Below, one piece after another: positions 1-8,521 of a stretch of 64,000 bases of DNA. A program made the translations under genes and the position numbers. The notes beneath the pieces were generated by a model, which had not been told where the DNA came from, searched no databases, and saw only the letters and a list, made by a program, of their open reading frames with translations. The stretch is from Pseudooceanicola algae (GTDB taxonomy: Bacteria > Pseudomonadota > Alphaproteobacteria > Rhodobacterales > Rhodobacteraceae): NCBI RefSeq assembly GCF_003590145.2, contig NZ_CP060438.1:47010-111009 (forward strand), given 5' to 3'. Position 1 is the stretch's first letter. Each line of letters opens with the position of its first letter.

Positions 1-1034
1 TAGCCCTGCAGCACTTCGACGCCGAGGTCGGTGTAGCGTTCGATGCTGTCGTGCGGGGCGATGTCGGCGATGACCTGATGCACCCTTGCCATGACGCGGG
101 CGAAGGGGATCCGGGGGGCCACGGCTTCAAGTCCGAAATGATCGGCGTGGCGCATGTGATGGGCCTGTTTCGCGCTCTTGATCAGCGCCTTGGAGGGCAC
201 GCAGCCGTAATTCAGGCAATCGCCGCCCATCTTGTGGGCTTCGACCAGGGTCACCTTGGCCTTCGTCGCGGCGGCGATATAGGCCGAGACCAGACCTGCG
301 GCACCGCCGCCGATCACGATCAGGTTGCGGTCGAAGGTTTCGGGGCGCGACCAGCTGGCATAGACCTTGCGGCGCTTGAACATGGTGAGCAGCCAGTTGG
401 CGATCCAGGGAAAGATTCCCAGAAGCGCGAAGGACAAAAGCAGCGGTGGCGAGACGATGCCGGAAAGGCTGTCGAGCCGCGCCAGCTGGGTGCCGGCGTT
501 GACGTAGACGGCCGTTCCCGCAAGCATACCGACCTGGCTGACCAGATAGAAGGTGAGTGCGCGGATGGGGGTCAGGCCCATCAGCAGGTTGACCGCAAAG
601 AACGGGATGATCGGGATCAGGCGGAGCGAGAACAGATAGAAGGGACCGTCCCGGCGCATCCCCTTGTCGATGGCTTCGGCGCGGCTGCCCAACCGTTTGC
701 GCACCCAGTCCCGCAGCAGGTAGCGCGCTGCCAGAAAGGCCAGGGTCGCGCCGAGGGCCGAGGCAAAGGACACGATCAGCAGACCTTGCCAGAACCCGAA
801 CAACGCCCCGCCGGCAAGGGTCAGCCAGACCGCAAGGGGCAGGGACAGCGCGGCCACCGCGACGTAAATGACGAAGAACAGCAGGACAAGGGTCCAGCGG
901 TGCGCCTCTTGCCAGCTTTCAAGCTGATCCAGCGCGGTCCGCAGGCTGTCAAGATCCAGGGATTGCCCACGGAGCACCAGGAGAAGGCTCAGGACCACCG
1001 CGACAGCGATGGCAAACAGGATCGGTTTCTTCAA
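1..1034 (-). CDS. TVP38/TMEM64-family membrane domain fused to a mercuric-reductase-like flavoprotein (3' end outside window)
   Basis: The first ~240 residues form a TVP38/DedA-like membrane domain with several hydrophobic segments, including a typical RLIPIIPFFAVNLLMG stretch. It continues without a stop into a class I pyridine nucleotide-disulfide oxidoreductase: an FAD-binding VIGGGAAGLVSAY motif, then the redox-active disulfide in GGDCLNYGCVPSK. The gene leaves the window at base 1, so the NADPH and dimerisation domains are not seen. A TTG start at 1034 is chosen because AAGAGG lies about 8 bases upstream and an in-frame TGA lies just before that. The role is inferred to be membrane-anchored electron transfer or metal/disulfide reduction. 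The family is often annotated 'mercuric reductase', but no mer genes are nearby. Confidence 0.85.
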   Translation of the reverse strand, partial: MKKPILFAIAVAVVLSLLLVLRGQSLDLDSLRTALDQLESWQEAHRWTLVLLFFVIYVAVAALSLPLAVWLTLAGGALFGFWQGLLIVSFASALGATLAFLAARYLLRDWVRKRLGSRAEAIDKGMRRDGPFYLFSLRLIPIIPFFAVNLLMGLTPIRALTFYLVSQVGMLAGTAVYVNAGTQLARLDSLSGIVSPPLLLSFALLGIFPWIANWLLTMFKRRKVYASWSRPETFDRNLIVIGGGAAGLVSAYIAAATKAKVTLVEAHKMGGDCLNYGCVPSKALIKSAKQAHHMRHADHFGLEAVAPRIPFARVMARVHQVIADIAPHDSIERYTDLGVEVLQG

Positions 1035-1142
1035 GGTCAGGCCCTCTTGTCACTTGCAAATAGCGCACACTTTTGACGCCAACGCATTAAAGGTCTGGCC
1101 AGGATCGAACTTGTTACACCCGGAACGGAATAGTTTTCGCGA

Positions 1143-1775
1143 TCAGCAGGACAATCGCACGATTGCCTCGGCCGCCGCATCCCCGACCGGGGCAAGCTGA
1201 GCGTGGGATTGACCCGACCTGGCGCGCAGGATGATGCCCCGGGCCATTGCGGCCGTCAGGGCCGCCGCATCCGCCAGCGGTACCGCACCGCGTGCCGCGC
1301 AGTCGTCCGCCTTCAGCCGGACCGCGATCCTGCGCTCCAGCGCGATATAGCGGCGCTCGAGCTCGTCGTGATAGGTCTGATTGCTGCCGGCGGCCTCGGA
1401 CAGGACACAGGAGATCAGGCAGCCCGGCGTCTGCGGGTCCGAGGTGCCAAGCTGCACGACCTGTGCGAAAAAGGCGGTCAGATCCTCCTTCAGTGTCCCC
1501 TGCGGACCCAGGGCATCAACCACCACACGCAACCGGGTCTCGGTGTAATATGCGATCGCTGCCAGGAACAGCGCGTCCTTGCCACCGAAGCGGTTGTAAA
1601 GGCTGGCCCGTGACATCTGCGAGGCGCGGCACAGGGTGTCGATGGACACGCCATCATAGCCAGAGGCCCAGAATGCCCGCATCGCGCCTTCCAGCGCGGA
1701 GCTTTCGCTGAAACCGCAGGGGCGGCCTTTCGGACGCGGCGCGGCACACCTCTGTTCCATCTGACATTCTTTCAT
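1143..1775 (-). CDS. TetR/AcrR-family transcriptional regulator
   Basis: A 210-residue one-domain regulator. The N-terminal helix-turn-helix is clear (a GYDGVSIDTLCRASQMSRASLYNRFGGKDALF-like region, near residues 35-65), followed by a TetR-type ligand domain ending at the C-terminus. The ATG at 1775 has AGGTG at good spacing; a second ATG at 1760 is possible. Longer in-frame extensions up to 1976 have no family resemblance. Its target is unknown. The next gene downstream runs off the window edge and znuB lies on the other side, with neither obviously co-regulated. The 222 bases between it and znuB contain no gene I can support. Confidence 0.85.
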   Translation of the reverse strand: MKECQMEQRCAAPRPKGRPCGFSESSALEGAMRAFWASGYDGVSIDTLCRASQMSRASLYNRFGGKDALFLAAIAYYTETRLRVVVDALGPQGTLKEDLTAFFAQVVQLGTSDPQTPGCLISCVLSEAAGSNQTYHDELERRYIALERRIAVRLKADDCAARGAVPLADAAALTAAMARGIILRARSGQSHAQLAPVGDAAAEAIVRLSC

Positions 1776-1997
1776 GAAGCACCTGCGGTGCAGGTAATGG
1801 TACTGTATGGCGGGTTCAATATGAAGACAGGGTGTTTCATGGGCAGCACGCTGATGCTGCCCGGCGGCGGGCCATCGAACCTGTGCCTGACGCTTGACGG
1901 GCTGGTGCCCGAACCTACCGAGGCCGGGCTCTTCCAGCGCGATCATGCGGGCGATCCCCTGGCCGGCCACTTGCAAAAGTGGCCCAACCCGCAGGGA

Positions 1998-2786
1998 TCA
2001 GGCGCGTAGCCCCTTGAGCACGCTGGTCATCAGGAAAACCATGGCTGCGACGCAGACGATGGACGGACCAGCCGGGGTATCCAGCACATAGGCTGCCCGT
2101 AGCCCCGCGACGGCAGAGGCACCGCCGATCAGCGCGGCGGTCACCGCCATCTCTTCGGGGGTGCGGGTCAGGGGACGGGCGGCGGCCGCCGGGATGATCA
2201 GCATGGCAGCGATCAGCAGCACGCCCACGACCTTGATCGCGACCGCGACGGTGATCGCCAACGCCAGCGTCAGGACAAGCTGCTCGCGCCGGGGGTCGAT
2301 GTCGCTGGCATAGGCCAGTTCTTCGCTGAGCGTCGAAGTCAGCAACGCCGACCAGCGCCAGCCGATCAGCGCCACGACCAGAGCGGCCCCGCCCCAGATC
2401 ACCGCCAGATCGCCCCGCGACACGGCCAGGATGTCACCGAACAGATAGGCCATCAGGTCGATGCGGATCCCCGAAAGGAAGGAGACGGCCACAAGCCCGA
2501 AGGCCAGGGCGGAATGCGCCAGAACGCCCAGCAAGGTGTCCATGGCATAGCCACGGCCTGTCAGCAGCGTGACGGTCAGGGCCATGGCCAGCGCCACTGC
2601 CACCGCTCCGGCGAAGATCGAGACCTGCAGCGACAGCGACAGCGCCACCCCGAGGATCGCGGCATGGGCGGTCGCATCCCCGAAATAGGCCATCCGTCGC
2701 CAGACGACGAAGCTGCCCAGGGGGGCGGCGGCGCAGGCCACGCCGACCCCGGCCAGCGTTGCACGGGTCATGAAATCGTCCAGCAT
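1998..2786 (-). CDS. znuB: Zinc ABC transporter permease ZnuB
   Basis: A 262-residue integral membrane protein of the ABC-3 family that forms the channel of the high-affinity Zn(II) importer in the inner membrane. It is highly hydrophobic with about seven to eight membrane segments. The early WRRMAYFGDATAHAAILGVAL region and late AMLIIPAAAARPL motif are typical of ZnuB. Length matches the family (~260). Its ATG shares one base with the znuC stop (TAATG), so it is translationally coupled as the last gene of zur-znuC-znuB. Control by Zur from the promoter near 4119 is inferred. Confidence 0.95.
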   Translation of the reverse strand: MLDDFMTRATLAGVGVACAAAPLGSFVVWRRMAYFGDATAHAAILGVALSLSLQVSIFAGAVAVALAMALTVTLLTGRGYAMDTLLGVLAHSALAFGLVAVSFLSGIRIDLMAYLFGDILAVSRGDLAVIWGGAALVVALIGWRWSALLTSTLSEELAYASDIDPRREQLVLTLALAITVAVAIKVVGVLLIAAMLIIPAAAARPLTRTPEEMAVTAALIGGASAVAGLRAAYVLDTPAGPSIVCVAAMVFLMTSVLKGLRA

Positions 2787-3577
2787 TATTCGGCGGCCTC
2801 GGTCTTTGTTGGATGGGGATGGCTGTGAGCCTCGCCCGGATCGTGTTGGCAGGCACCCGCATCCGCGTGGTCATGGTTGTGGTCATGGTCGTGGCGGTAA
2901 AGCGCAAGCGCTCCGCCGGTGCCGGTGCCGAACAGCGCGCGGTATTCGGGCGCGGCCGAGACGATGTCGGGCGTGCCTTCGCAGCAGACATGCCCGTTCA
3001 GGCAGATCACGCGGTCAGAGGCGCTCATCACCACGTGCAATTCGTGGCTGATCATCACCACGGCACAGCCGGTGTCCCTGCGGACCTCCTCGATCTGGCG
3101 ATAGAAGGCCGCCGATCCAGGCTGATCCAGACCCTGGGTGGCCTCGTCCAGCAGCAGGATTTCGGGGTCGTTGATCAGGGCGCGGGCCAGCAGGACGCGT
3201 TGCATCTGGCCGCCGGACAGGCCTGACATCTGGCGCCGGGACAGCCCCGGCACGCCGGCGCGGGCCAGAACGCCCGAACAGGCGCTGCGCGGTATGCCAC
3301 CCGGCAGACGCAGGAACCTTTCGACCGTGATCGGCAGGGTCGGGTCGATATGCAGCTTCTGGGGAACATATCCGATCCGCAGGCCGCCTTTGCGGATGAT
3401 CCGCCCGGAAGAAGGACGCACCGCGCCGATCAGCGACCGCAGCAGCGTCGTCTTGCCCGACCCGTTTGGCCCGACGATGGTCACGATCTCTCCGGGTTCG
3501 ATGGCAAGGGAGACATGCGCCAACACCGTGTCGGCGCCGTAACCGACGCTGATGTCTTCAACTGTCACAAGGCTCAT
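2786..3577 (-). CDS. znuC: Zinc ABC transporter ATP-binding protein ZnuC
   Basis: A 263-residue ABC ATPase that powers Zn(II) import with ZnuB and ZnuA. Walker A GPNGSGKTT lies near residues 37-45, the signature LSGGQMQR near 119-126, and Walker B ILLLDEATQGLD follows, then the H-loop MISHELH. The C-terminus is His-rich (HDHDHNHDHADAG), a common metal-binding extension in ZnuC. The start ATG overlaps the zur stop by ATGA, and the stop overlaps the znuB start. It is the second gene of the zur-znuC-znuB operon. Confidence 0.95.
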   Translation of the reverse strand: MSLVTVEDISVGYGADTVLAHVSLAIEPGEIVTIVGPNGSGKTTLLRSLIGAVRPSSGRIIRKGGLRIGYVPQKLHIDPTLPITVERFLRLPGGIPRSACSGVLARAGVPGLSRRQMSGLSGGQMQRVLLARALINDPEILLLDEATQGLDQPGSAAFYRQIEEVRRDTGCAVVMISHELHVVMSASDRVICLNGHVCCEGTPDIVSAAPEYRALFGTGTGGALALYRHDHDHNHDHADAGACQHDPGEAHSHPHPTKTEAAE

Positions 3578-4095
3578 GCCGCCGGGGCCTTTTCTGCACA
3601 GGCCGGGCAGAGGCCGATGGCTTCGACCATGGTCCGCTCGATCAGGAAACCGGCGGCGCGGGCGGCATCGCCCAGGCTGCCGCGGGCCGGGGCCGATTGC
3701 GTTTCCGCAACGGAATCGCAGGCTCTGCAGATCATGAAGGCAGGGGAGTGGTTGGCACCGGGATGGGCGCAGGCCACGAAGGCGTTCAGCCGCTCGATCT
3801 TGTGAGCGAAGCCGTTGCCGACCAGGAATTCCAGCGCCCGATAGGCCACGGGCGGTTGCGATCCGAAGCCGGCGCGGCGAAGCCCGTCGAGCATTTCATA
3901 GGCCCCAAGGGCGCGATGTTCCTGCAAGAGGATCTCCAGCGCCTTGCGCCGGACTGGCGTGAAGCGCAGCCCATTGCTGGCACAATGCGCTTCGGCCGCA
4001 CCCACGGCGGTCGTGATGCAGTCCGCATGGTCGTGCTTGTCGAAACCGACCGGATCTGAGGGCAATTCATGACCTGCCTTCGAGCTACTTGTCAT
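3574..4095 (-). CDS. zur: Zinc uptake regulator Zur (Fur family)
   Basis: A 173-residue Fur-family repressor that uses Zn(II) as corepressor. A winged-helix DNA-binding region (LRFTPVRRKALEILLQEH, residues ~43-60) precedes the dimerisation domain. Structural zinc pairs CxxC occur at Cys123/126 and Cys163/166, and His residues sit in AHPGANHSP. The ATG at 4095 has AGGAAA upstream; the in-frame extension to 4266 is not family-like and crosses the znuA coding start. It is the first gene of zur-znuC-znuB, divergent from znuA. Location beside znu genes and CobW genes supports Zur rather than Fur. Confidence 0.95.
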   Translation of the reverse strand: MTSSSKAGHELPSDPVGFDKHDHADCITTAVGAAEAHCASNGLRFTPVRRKALEILLQEHRALGAYEMLDGLRRAGFGSQPPVAYRALEFLVGNGFAHKIERLNAFVACAHPGANHSPAFMICRACDSVAETQSAPARGSLGDAARAAGFLIERTMVEAIGLCPACAEKAPAA

Positions 4096-4118
4096 GTTAT
4101 TACGTTTCCTGTACTCAA

Positions 4119-4134
4119 TGTGTAACGTTATACA
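4119..4134. promoter_or_regulatory. Candidate Zur operator between zur and znuA
   Basis: TGTGTAACGTTATACA is a 16-bp inverted repeat with 7 of 8 base pairs matching, centred between 4126 and 4127. It lies in the 56-bp divergent zur-znuA intergenic region, where both promoters must lie. Zur boxes in proteobacteria are AT-rich palindromes of this kind. It would let Zn-Zur repress both znuA and zur-znuCB. Assignment is by position and symmetry only. Confidence 0.75.
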
Positions 4135-4151
4135 ATCACACGGAGTGGAAT

Positions 4152-5261
4152 ATGTCCAGAAACCTCGCGTCCTTATCTTTTGCGGCGTCCCTGCTGGCTG
4201 GAACGGCCCTTGCAGATGTCCCGAATGTGGCGGTCGACATCTCGCCCGTCCATTCGATGGTCGCACGTGTCATGGAGGGCGTGGGAGAGCCGTCGCTGAT
4301 CGTGGCAACTGGGGCGAGCCCGCATGAATACAATCTGCGTCCCTCCGAAGCAAACGCCCTGCAGAATGCGGATCTGGTGTTCTGGGTCGGCCCCGATCTG
4401 ACCCCCTGGCTGGATGACGCGATCGCAACGCTGGCCGAAGATGCGACGGTTGTCGAACTGATCGAGGCCGAGGGCACCACCGAATTGCCCATGCGGGAAA
4501 GCGCCCTGTTCGAGCCGCATGACCACGGGCATGAGGACCACGATGCAGAACATGGGCACGACGATCATGACGGCCACGGTGAAGATCACGCCGAGGATCA
4601 TGACGGCAACCACGGACATGATGATGACCACGGGCATGCTGACGAACATGACCATGAAGATGCGCATGGTCACGACGATGAGCACGATCATGAAGAGCAC
4701 GATGACCATGCGGGGCACGACGGCCACGACCACGGCGGCCACGACCACGGCGGGCACGATCCGCATGCCTGGCTGTCCCCGGACAATGCAGAGGTCTGGC
4801 TGAATGCCATCGCGGCCGCCTTGTCGGCGCAAGACCCGGACAACGCCGGCGCTTATTATGCGAATGCCGCGGCCGGTCGCGCGGAACTGGTGGATCTGCG
4901 GACCGAGATCGAGGGAACCCTGGACCAGGTCCGGGGCGAGAACTTTATCGTCTTCCATGATGCCTATCAGTATTTCGAGATGGCTTTCGACTTCCCCGCC
5001 TCAGGTGCGATTTCCGTTTCGGACGCTTCTGACCCCAGCCCGGCACGCATTGCCGAGATCCAGACGCGGATCGCCGAGCAGAACGTGACCTGCATCATGT
5101 CCGAACCACAGTTCAATCCCGGCATCGTCGCCTCGGTCATGGATGGGTCCGAAGCACATACCGGGGTCATGGATCCCCTCGGCGCGGACCTCGAGCCGGG
5201 AGCAGACCTTTACCCGCAACTTCTGCGCAACCTTGCCACGTCGCTGGCGGAGTGCCTCTAG
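4152..5261 (+). CDS. znuA: Periplasmic zinc-binding protein ZnuA
   Basis: A 369-residue solute-binding protein of cluster A-I. A signal peptide (residues 1-21, ending ALADV) exports it to the periplasm. Likely zinc ligands are His34 (SPVHSM), His58 (ASPHEYN), His205 (DPHAWLSP) and a later FHDAYQYF region. Between residues ~123 and 203 lies a very His/Asp/Glu-rich loop of about 80 residues, much longer than in enterobacterial ZnuA, probably for zinc capture. GGAG precedes the ATG at 4152; the in-frame upstream ATG at 4089 lies inside the promoter region. It is transcribed divergently from zur. Confidence 0.95.
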   Translation: MSRNLASLSFAASLLAGTALADVPNVAVDISPVHSMVARVMEGVGEPSLIVATGASPHEYNLRPSEANALQNADLVFWVGPDLTPWLDDAIATLAEDATVVELIEAEGTTELPMRESALFEPHDHGHEDHDAEHGHDDHDGHGEDHAEDHDGNHGHDDDHGHADEHDHEDAHGHDDEHDHEEHDDHAGHDGHDHGGHDHGGHDPHAWLSPDNAEVWLNAIAAALSAQDPDNAGAYYANAAAGRAELVDLRTEIEGTLDQVRGENFIVFHDAYQYFEMAFDFPASGAISVSDASDPSPARIAEIQTRIAEQNVTCIMSEPQFNPGIVASVMDGSEAHTGVMDPLGADLEPGADLYPQLLRNLATSLAECL

Positions 5262-5330
5262 CGGCTGACATTTCCCGCCGCGCCCAGTCCAGGCCGCGGC
5301 GGGGCCATCTCGATTTTTCGCGAAATTTTG

Positions 5331-5346
5331 GAATGTAATTACATTC
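5331..5346. promoter_or_regulatory. Candidate Zur operator abutting the cobW start codon
   Basis: GAATGTAATTACATTC is a perfect 16-bp palindrome whose last base is immediately before the ATG at 5347. TGTAAT (5334-5339) inside it would serve as a -10 element, placing transcription initiation near 5346-5347. That leaves essentially no leader, and no good Shine-Dalgarno sequence is visible. Zn-Zur bound here would block RNA polymerase. A second symmetric element, TTTCGCGAAA, lies just upstream at about 5316-5325. Confidence 0.75.
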
Positions 5347-6510
5347 ATGGAAACCTCCGACATCCATGCCGACAGGCGCCTTCCTGTCACCCTTCTGACG
5401 GGTTTCCTCGGGGCCGGGAAAACCACCGTGCTGAATGGTCTGCTGCGCAGTCCCGGTCAGGACCGGATCGCCGTGATCGTGAACGAATTCGGCGAAGCGG
5501 GCCTGGACCACGACCTGATCGAGGCGGTGGATGAGGAAATCGTCCTCATGCGCTCCGGGTGCCTGTGCTGTTCCGTGCGCGGCGATCTGGCGCGCGTGGT
5601 GGTGGATTTGCTGAACCGCCGGTCAGAAGGGCACCTGGCGTTTGAGCGGGTTGTTATCGAGACCACGGGCCTCGCCGACCCCGGACCCATCATCCAGACG
5701 CTTCAGGTGACGCCGGATCTTGCCCGGCTGACACGGATGGATGGCATCGTGACAGTTGCCGATGCCGCTGCCGGGCCGGGCACCCTGGACCAGCAGTTCG
5801 AGGCGGTGTCACAAGTTGCAATGGCGGATCTGGTGATCCTGAGCAAAGCTGATCTGGTCTCTGACGCCGAAGCGACCGATTTCGAACAGCGGATCAATGC
5901 GCTCAACCCCACGGCCTGCGTCTTGCGCGCGACAAGGGGGGACCTGCCCGCCAACAGCCTCTGGGGTTTGTCGGCGGTGCGAAAGGGGGCGGGCGTCGTC
6001 CCTGCCTCGGCCTGGCTTGCCCCGGCGGCGGCACCGGTCGTGGATCCCTTTGCCAATCTGTCCGGAATGGCGTCGCGTTCGCCGGCGAAGTCCGGGATTT
6101 CCCCCCATGACTCCCGCATCGGATCGGCGTCGATCGTGCTCGATGCACCGATCCCCGACACCGTGTTCGACCTGTGGCTGGACACGCTGATCGCCCTGCG
6201 GGGCCCGGATCTGCTGCGGGTCAAGGGCGTGGTGCATATCGAGGGCGTTCCCGATCCTTTCGTCTTTCACGGCGTACAGCATGTCTTTGATATGCCGGTG
6301 CCGATCAAGGACTGGCCGGTCGATGACCACCAGTCGCGCATCGTGGTGATCGCCCGCGACCTGTCGCGCCCCGAGTTGCAGCGCAGTCTGGACATGCTGA
6401 GAGCCCGGCAACCGCAGAGCAACCAGCCCGCAGAGACATCCGGGGGCCGGGTCCAGTTTCACCAAGATATCCAGAATGTGCTTGGCGCCAGCGCTTCGCC
6501 GGAAAGGTAA
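5347..6510 (+). CDS. CobW/COG0523-family GTPase (putative zinc metallochaperone)
   Basis: A 387-residue G3E GTPase. The P-loop is GFLGAGKT (residues 19-26), the family metal-binding CxCC motif is Cys72-Leu-Cys74-Cys75, a Mg-binding ETTGLADP region follows, and SKAD is the nucleotide-specificity motif. The C-terminal CobW_C domain carries the GVVHIEG and HVFD segments. Zur-controlled members of this family are thought to deliver zinc to client enzymes when zinc is scarce; this is known for relatives and inferred here. It is the first gene of the long zinc operon, directly behind the palindromic operator. A cobalamin CobW role is unlikely because no cobalamin genes are present. Confidence 0.9.
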   Translation: METSDIHADRRLPVTLLTGFLGAGKTTVLNGLLRSPGQDRIAVIVNEFGEAGLDHDLIEAVDEEIVLMRSGCLCCSVRGDLARVVVDLLNRRSEGHLAFERVVIETTGLADPGPIIQTLQVTPDLARLTRMDGIVTVADAAAGPGTLDQQFEAVSQVAMADLVILSKADLVSDAEATDFEQRINALNPTACVLRATRGDLPANSLWGLSAVRKGAGVVPASAWLAPAAAPVVDPFANLSGMASRSPAKSGISPHDSRIGSASIVLDAPIPDTVFDLWLDTLIALRGPDLLRVKGVVHIEGVPDPFVFHGVQHVFDMPVPIKDWPVDDHQSRIVVIARDLSRPELQRSLDMLRARQPQSNQPAETSGGRVQFHQDIQNVLGASASPER

Positions 6511-6513
6511 GAC

Positions 6514-6678
6514 ATGAACGCCGCGATATTCATCGGCGAAAGCTTTTCCGACATCCCCGCCGACGATCTTGCGCGGCTCATGTCCGATATCAACTTCGCG
6601 CTCGCAGTCGGGGCGCGGGCCTCACGTGCCTCGCCAATATCCCCTGAATTTGTCACTCCTCTGGAGAATGCAGCATGA
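6514..6678 (+). CDS. Small 54-residue protein between two CobW genes
   Basis: Not recognised. A 54-residue frame starts at ATG 6514, three bases after the first cobW stop. GGAAAGG lies at correct spacing upstream, and its TGA overlaps the next cobW ATG (ATGA at 6675-6678). That is the same coupling used by every other gene in the operon, which is the main evidence that it is real. The product is neutral to acidic with no Cys, one Met-rich helix candidate in the middle and no signal peptide. It may only couple translation of the second GTPase, or be a small partner of it. Confidence 0.6.
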   Translation: MNAAIFIGESFSDIPADDLARLMSDINFALAVGARASRASPISPEFVTPLENAA

Positions 6679-7886
6679 CCGATCAACGCCTGCCCGTCAC
6701 CGTTTTGTCCGGCTTTCTGGGCGCCGGAAAGACCACCCTGCTGAACCGCATCCTCAACAACCGCGAAGGGCTTCGCGTGGCGGTCATCGTCAATGACATG
6801 TCCGAGGTGAACATCGACGCGGATCTGGTGCGCGAAGGGGGCGCCAACCTGAGCCATACGGACGAAACCCTTGTCGAGATGTCGAACGGCTGCATCTGCT
6901 GCACCCTGCGGGACGACCTTTTGCAAGAGGTCCGGCGCCTGGCCGAAGATGGCCGGTTCGACTACCTGCTGATCGAATCGACCGGAATTTCCGAACCGCT
7001 GCCCGTCGCGGCGACCTTTGATTTCCGCGACGAGGCGGGCGAAAGCCTGTCGGATGTGTCGCGCCTTGATACCATGGTGACCGTGGTCGATGGGGTGAAC
7101 CTGCTGCGCGATTATTCCAGCCATGATTTCCTCGGCGACCGTGGCGAAACGATGGGTGAGGAGGACGAGCGCACGCTGGTCAACCTGCTGGTCGAACAGA
7201 TCGAATTCGCCGACGTGGTGATCCTGAACAAGGTGGCTGACGCCGCGCCCCATCAGGTGGACGCCGCGCGCAAGATCATCCGCAGCCTGAACGCCGATGC
7301 GCGGATCATCGAGACCAGCCATTCCGACGTACCGGCAGAGGCGATCCTGAACACCGGCCTGTTCGATTTCGAGAAGGCGCATGAACATCCGATGTGGGCG
7401 AAAGAGCTTTACGGCTTTGCCGATCACGTTCCGGAAACCGAGGAATACGGCGTCGCCAGCTTCGTCTACCGCGCAAGGGCGCCGTTCGAGCCGGATCGGA
7501 TCATCGAGGTCCTGAACGGCGACCTGCCCGGCGTGATACGGGCCAAGGGGCATTTCTGGATCGCCACGCGCCCTGAATGGGTGGCCGAATTCAGCCTTGC
7601 GGGGGCCTTGTCCAGCGTCAAGCCGCTCGGCACCTGGTGGGCTTCGGTGCCTAAGGATCGCTGGCCGGATCATGACGCGGCGCGGGACTACATGGCCGCG
7701 CATTGGTCCGAGCCCTGGGGCGACCGGCGTCAGGAACTGGTGTTCGTCGGCGCCGGCATCGACTGGCCTGCGATCAAGGCGCGGCTGGACGCCTGTCTGC
7801 TACCCGAGCACCTCGCGCCCGGGCCCGATGCGCTGCCGGACCTGCCCGATCCCTTCCCCGCCTGGCGACGCGTGGAGGCCGCGTGA
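6675..7886 (+). CDS. Second CobW/YciC-type zinc GTPase
   Basis: A 403-residue G3E GTPase. P-loop GFLGAGKT is at residues 13-20, CxCC is Cys73-Ile-Cys75-Cys76 within [20 protein letters not shown] follows, and NKVAD is the base-recognition motif. The CobW_C domain contains [10 protein letters not shown] and GTWWASVP, typical of the YciC/ZigA branch found in Zur regulons. It is therefore a paralogue of the upstream CobW protein from a different subfamily, not a recent duplicate. Its ATG overlaps the 54-aa ORF stop and its own stop overlaps the GTG of the next gene. Confidence 0.92.
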   Translation: MTDQRLPVTVLSGFLGAGKTTLLNRILNNREGLRVAVIVNDMSEVNIDADLVREGGANLSHTDETLVEMSNGCICCTLRDDLLQEVRRLAEDGRFDYLLIESTGISEPLPVAATFDFRDEAGESLSDVSRLDTMVTVVDGVNLLRDYSSHDFLGDRGETMGEEDERTLVNLLVEQIEFADVVILNKVADAAPHQVDAARKIIRSLNADARIIETSHSDVPAEAILNTGLFDFEKAHEHPMWAKELYGFADHVPETEEYGVASFVYRARAPFEPDRIIEVLNGDLPGVIRAKGHFWIATRPEWVAEFSLAGALSSVKPLGTWWASVPKDRWPDHDAARDYMAAHWSEPWGDRRQELVFVGAGIDWPAIKARLDACLLPEHLAPGPDALPDLPDPFPAWRRVEAA

Positions 7887-8521
7887 ACCAGATCCGCTCC
7901 ATCCTGAACGCCGGTGTCAGCGGTGTTGCCGCCGCTGACACGCCCACGGGCCTGTCCGCGATCCTAAAGCCGGATTGCGCAGCGGCCATCTGGCGGCGGC
8001 GGCCCTTACCAGCATTGCAAGTCTGGATCGACGCGCTTGATCCGGATCGGCTGCCCGGCGCACGGGTGATCCTGCGCCCCGATGTCGCCTACGGGTCGAT
8101 TCGCCAGACGGTTCTGGGCATTTGCGACGCCGCTGCCACGCCTGATTGCCCTGAAAGAGACCTTTTGATCGACGACATCGTGGCGCAGGTGGCCATGTTT
8201 GCCAGGCTGATGCCGTCGCGCTATCTGCGCCTGCGGCTGGATGTCGTGACGACGAACGCGTGTCGGAAGTTCCATGTCGACATGGTGACTGCGCGGCTGG
8301 TCTGCACCTATCGCGGGACCGGCACGCAATATGGCATCGGTCCCGACCCCGCCCGCATCCACACGGTACCCACGGGCGCGCCGATCCTGCTGCGCGGTAC
8401 GCTCTGGCCGGTGGAACCGGACGCCGGTGTGCGGCATCGCTCGCCACCGATCGAAGGCACGGGCGAGGTCCGGCTGGTCCTTGTGCTCGACCCGCTCGAC
8501 GATGCGGAGGAGGCGCAATGA
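7883..8521 (+). CDS. DUF1826 domain-containing protein
   Basis: A 212-residue soluble protein with no signal peptide, matching the DUF1826 family in overall pattern (residue block ~95-150: [23 protein letters not shown], and later [10 protein letters not shown] near 195). The conserved Cys/His residues in NACRKFHVD could bind metal. GTG at 7883 overlaps the cobW stop (GTGA), fixing the start. DUF1826 genes are known next to zinc-regulated CobW genes, so a role in the low-zinc response is inferred; no reaction is known. Confidence 0.8.
   Translation: MNQIRSILNAGVSGVAAADTPTGLSAILKPDCAAAIWRRRPLPALQVWIDALDPDRLPGARVILRPDVAYGSIRQTVLGICDAAATPDCPERDLLIDDIVAQVAMFARLMPSRYLRLRLDVVTTNACRKFHVDMVTARLVCTYRGTGTQYGIGPDPARIHTVPTGAPILLRGTLWPVEPDAGVRHRSPPIEGTGEVRLVLVLDPLDDAEEAQ

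Noticed and set aside
1788..2009. Plus-strand frame of 73 codons in the gap between the TetR gene and znuB
   Set aside because: No family resemblance, no clear ribosome site, and it overlaps the end of znuB. It could be the remnant of a lost divergent target of the TetR gene, but nothing supports this.
4560..4760. Repetitive sequence inside znuA as a CRISPR-like or tandem-repeat array
   Set aside because: The repeats are imperfect His/Asp codon runs within one reading frame with no spacers.
4173..4958. Long minus-strand frame across znuA, rich in Val/Ile/Met
   Set aside because: An antisense image of the His/Asp-rich znuA repeat codons; no independent coding evidence.
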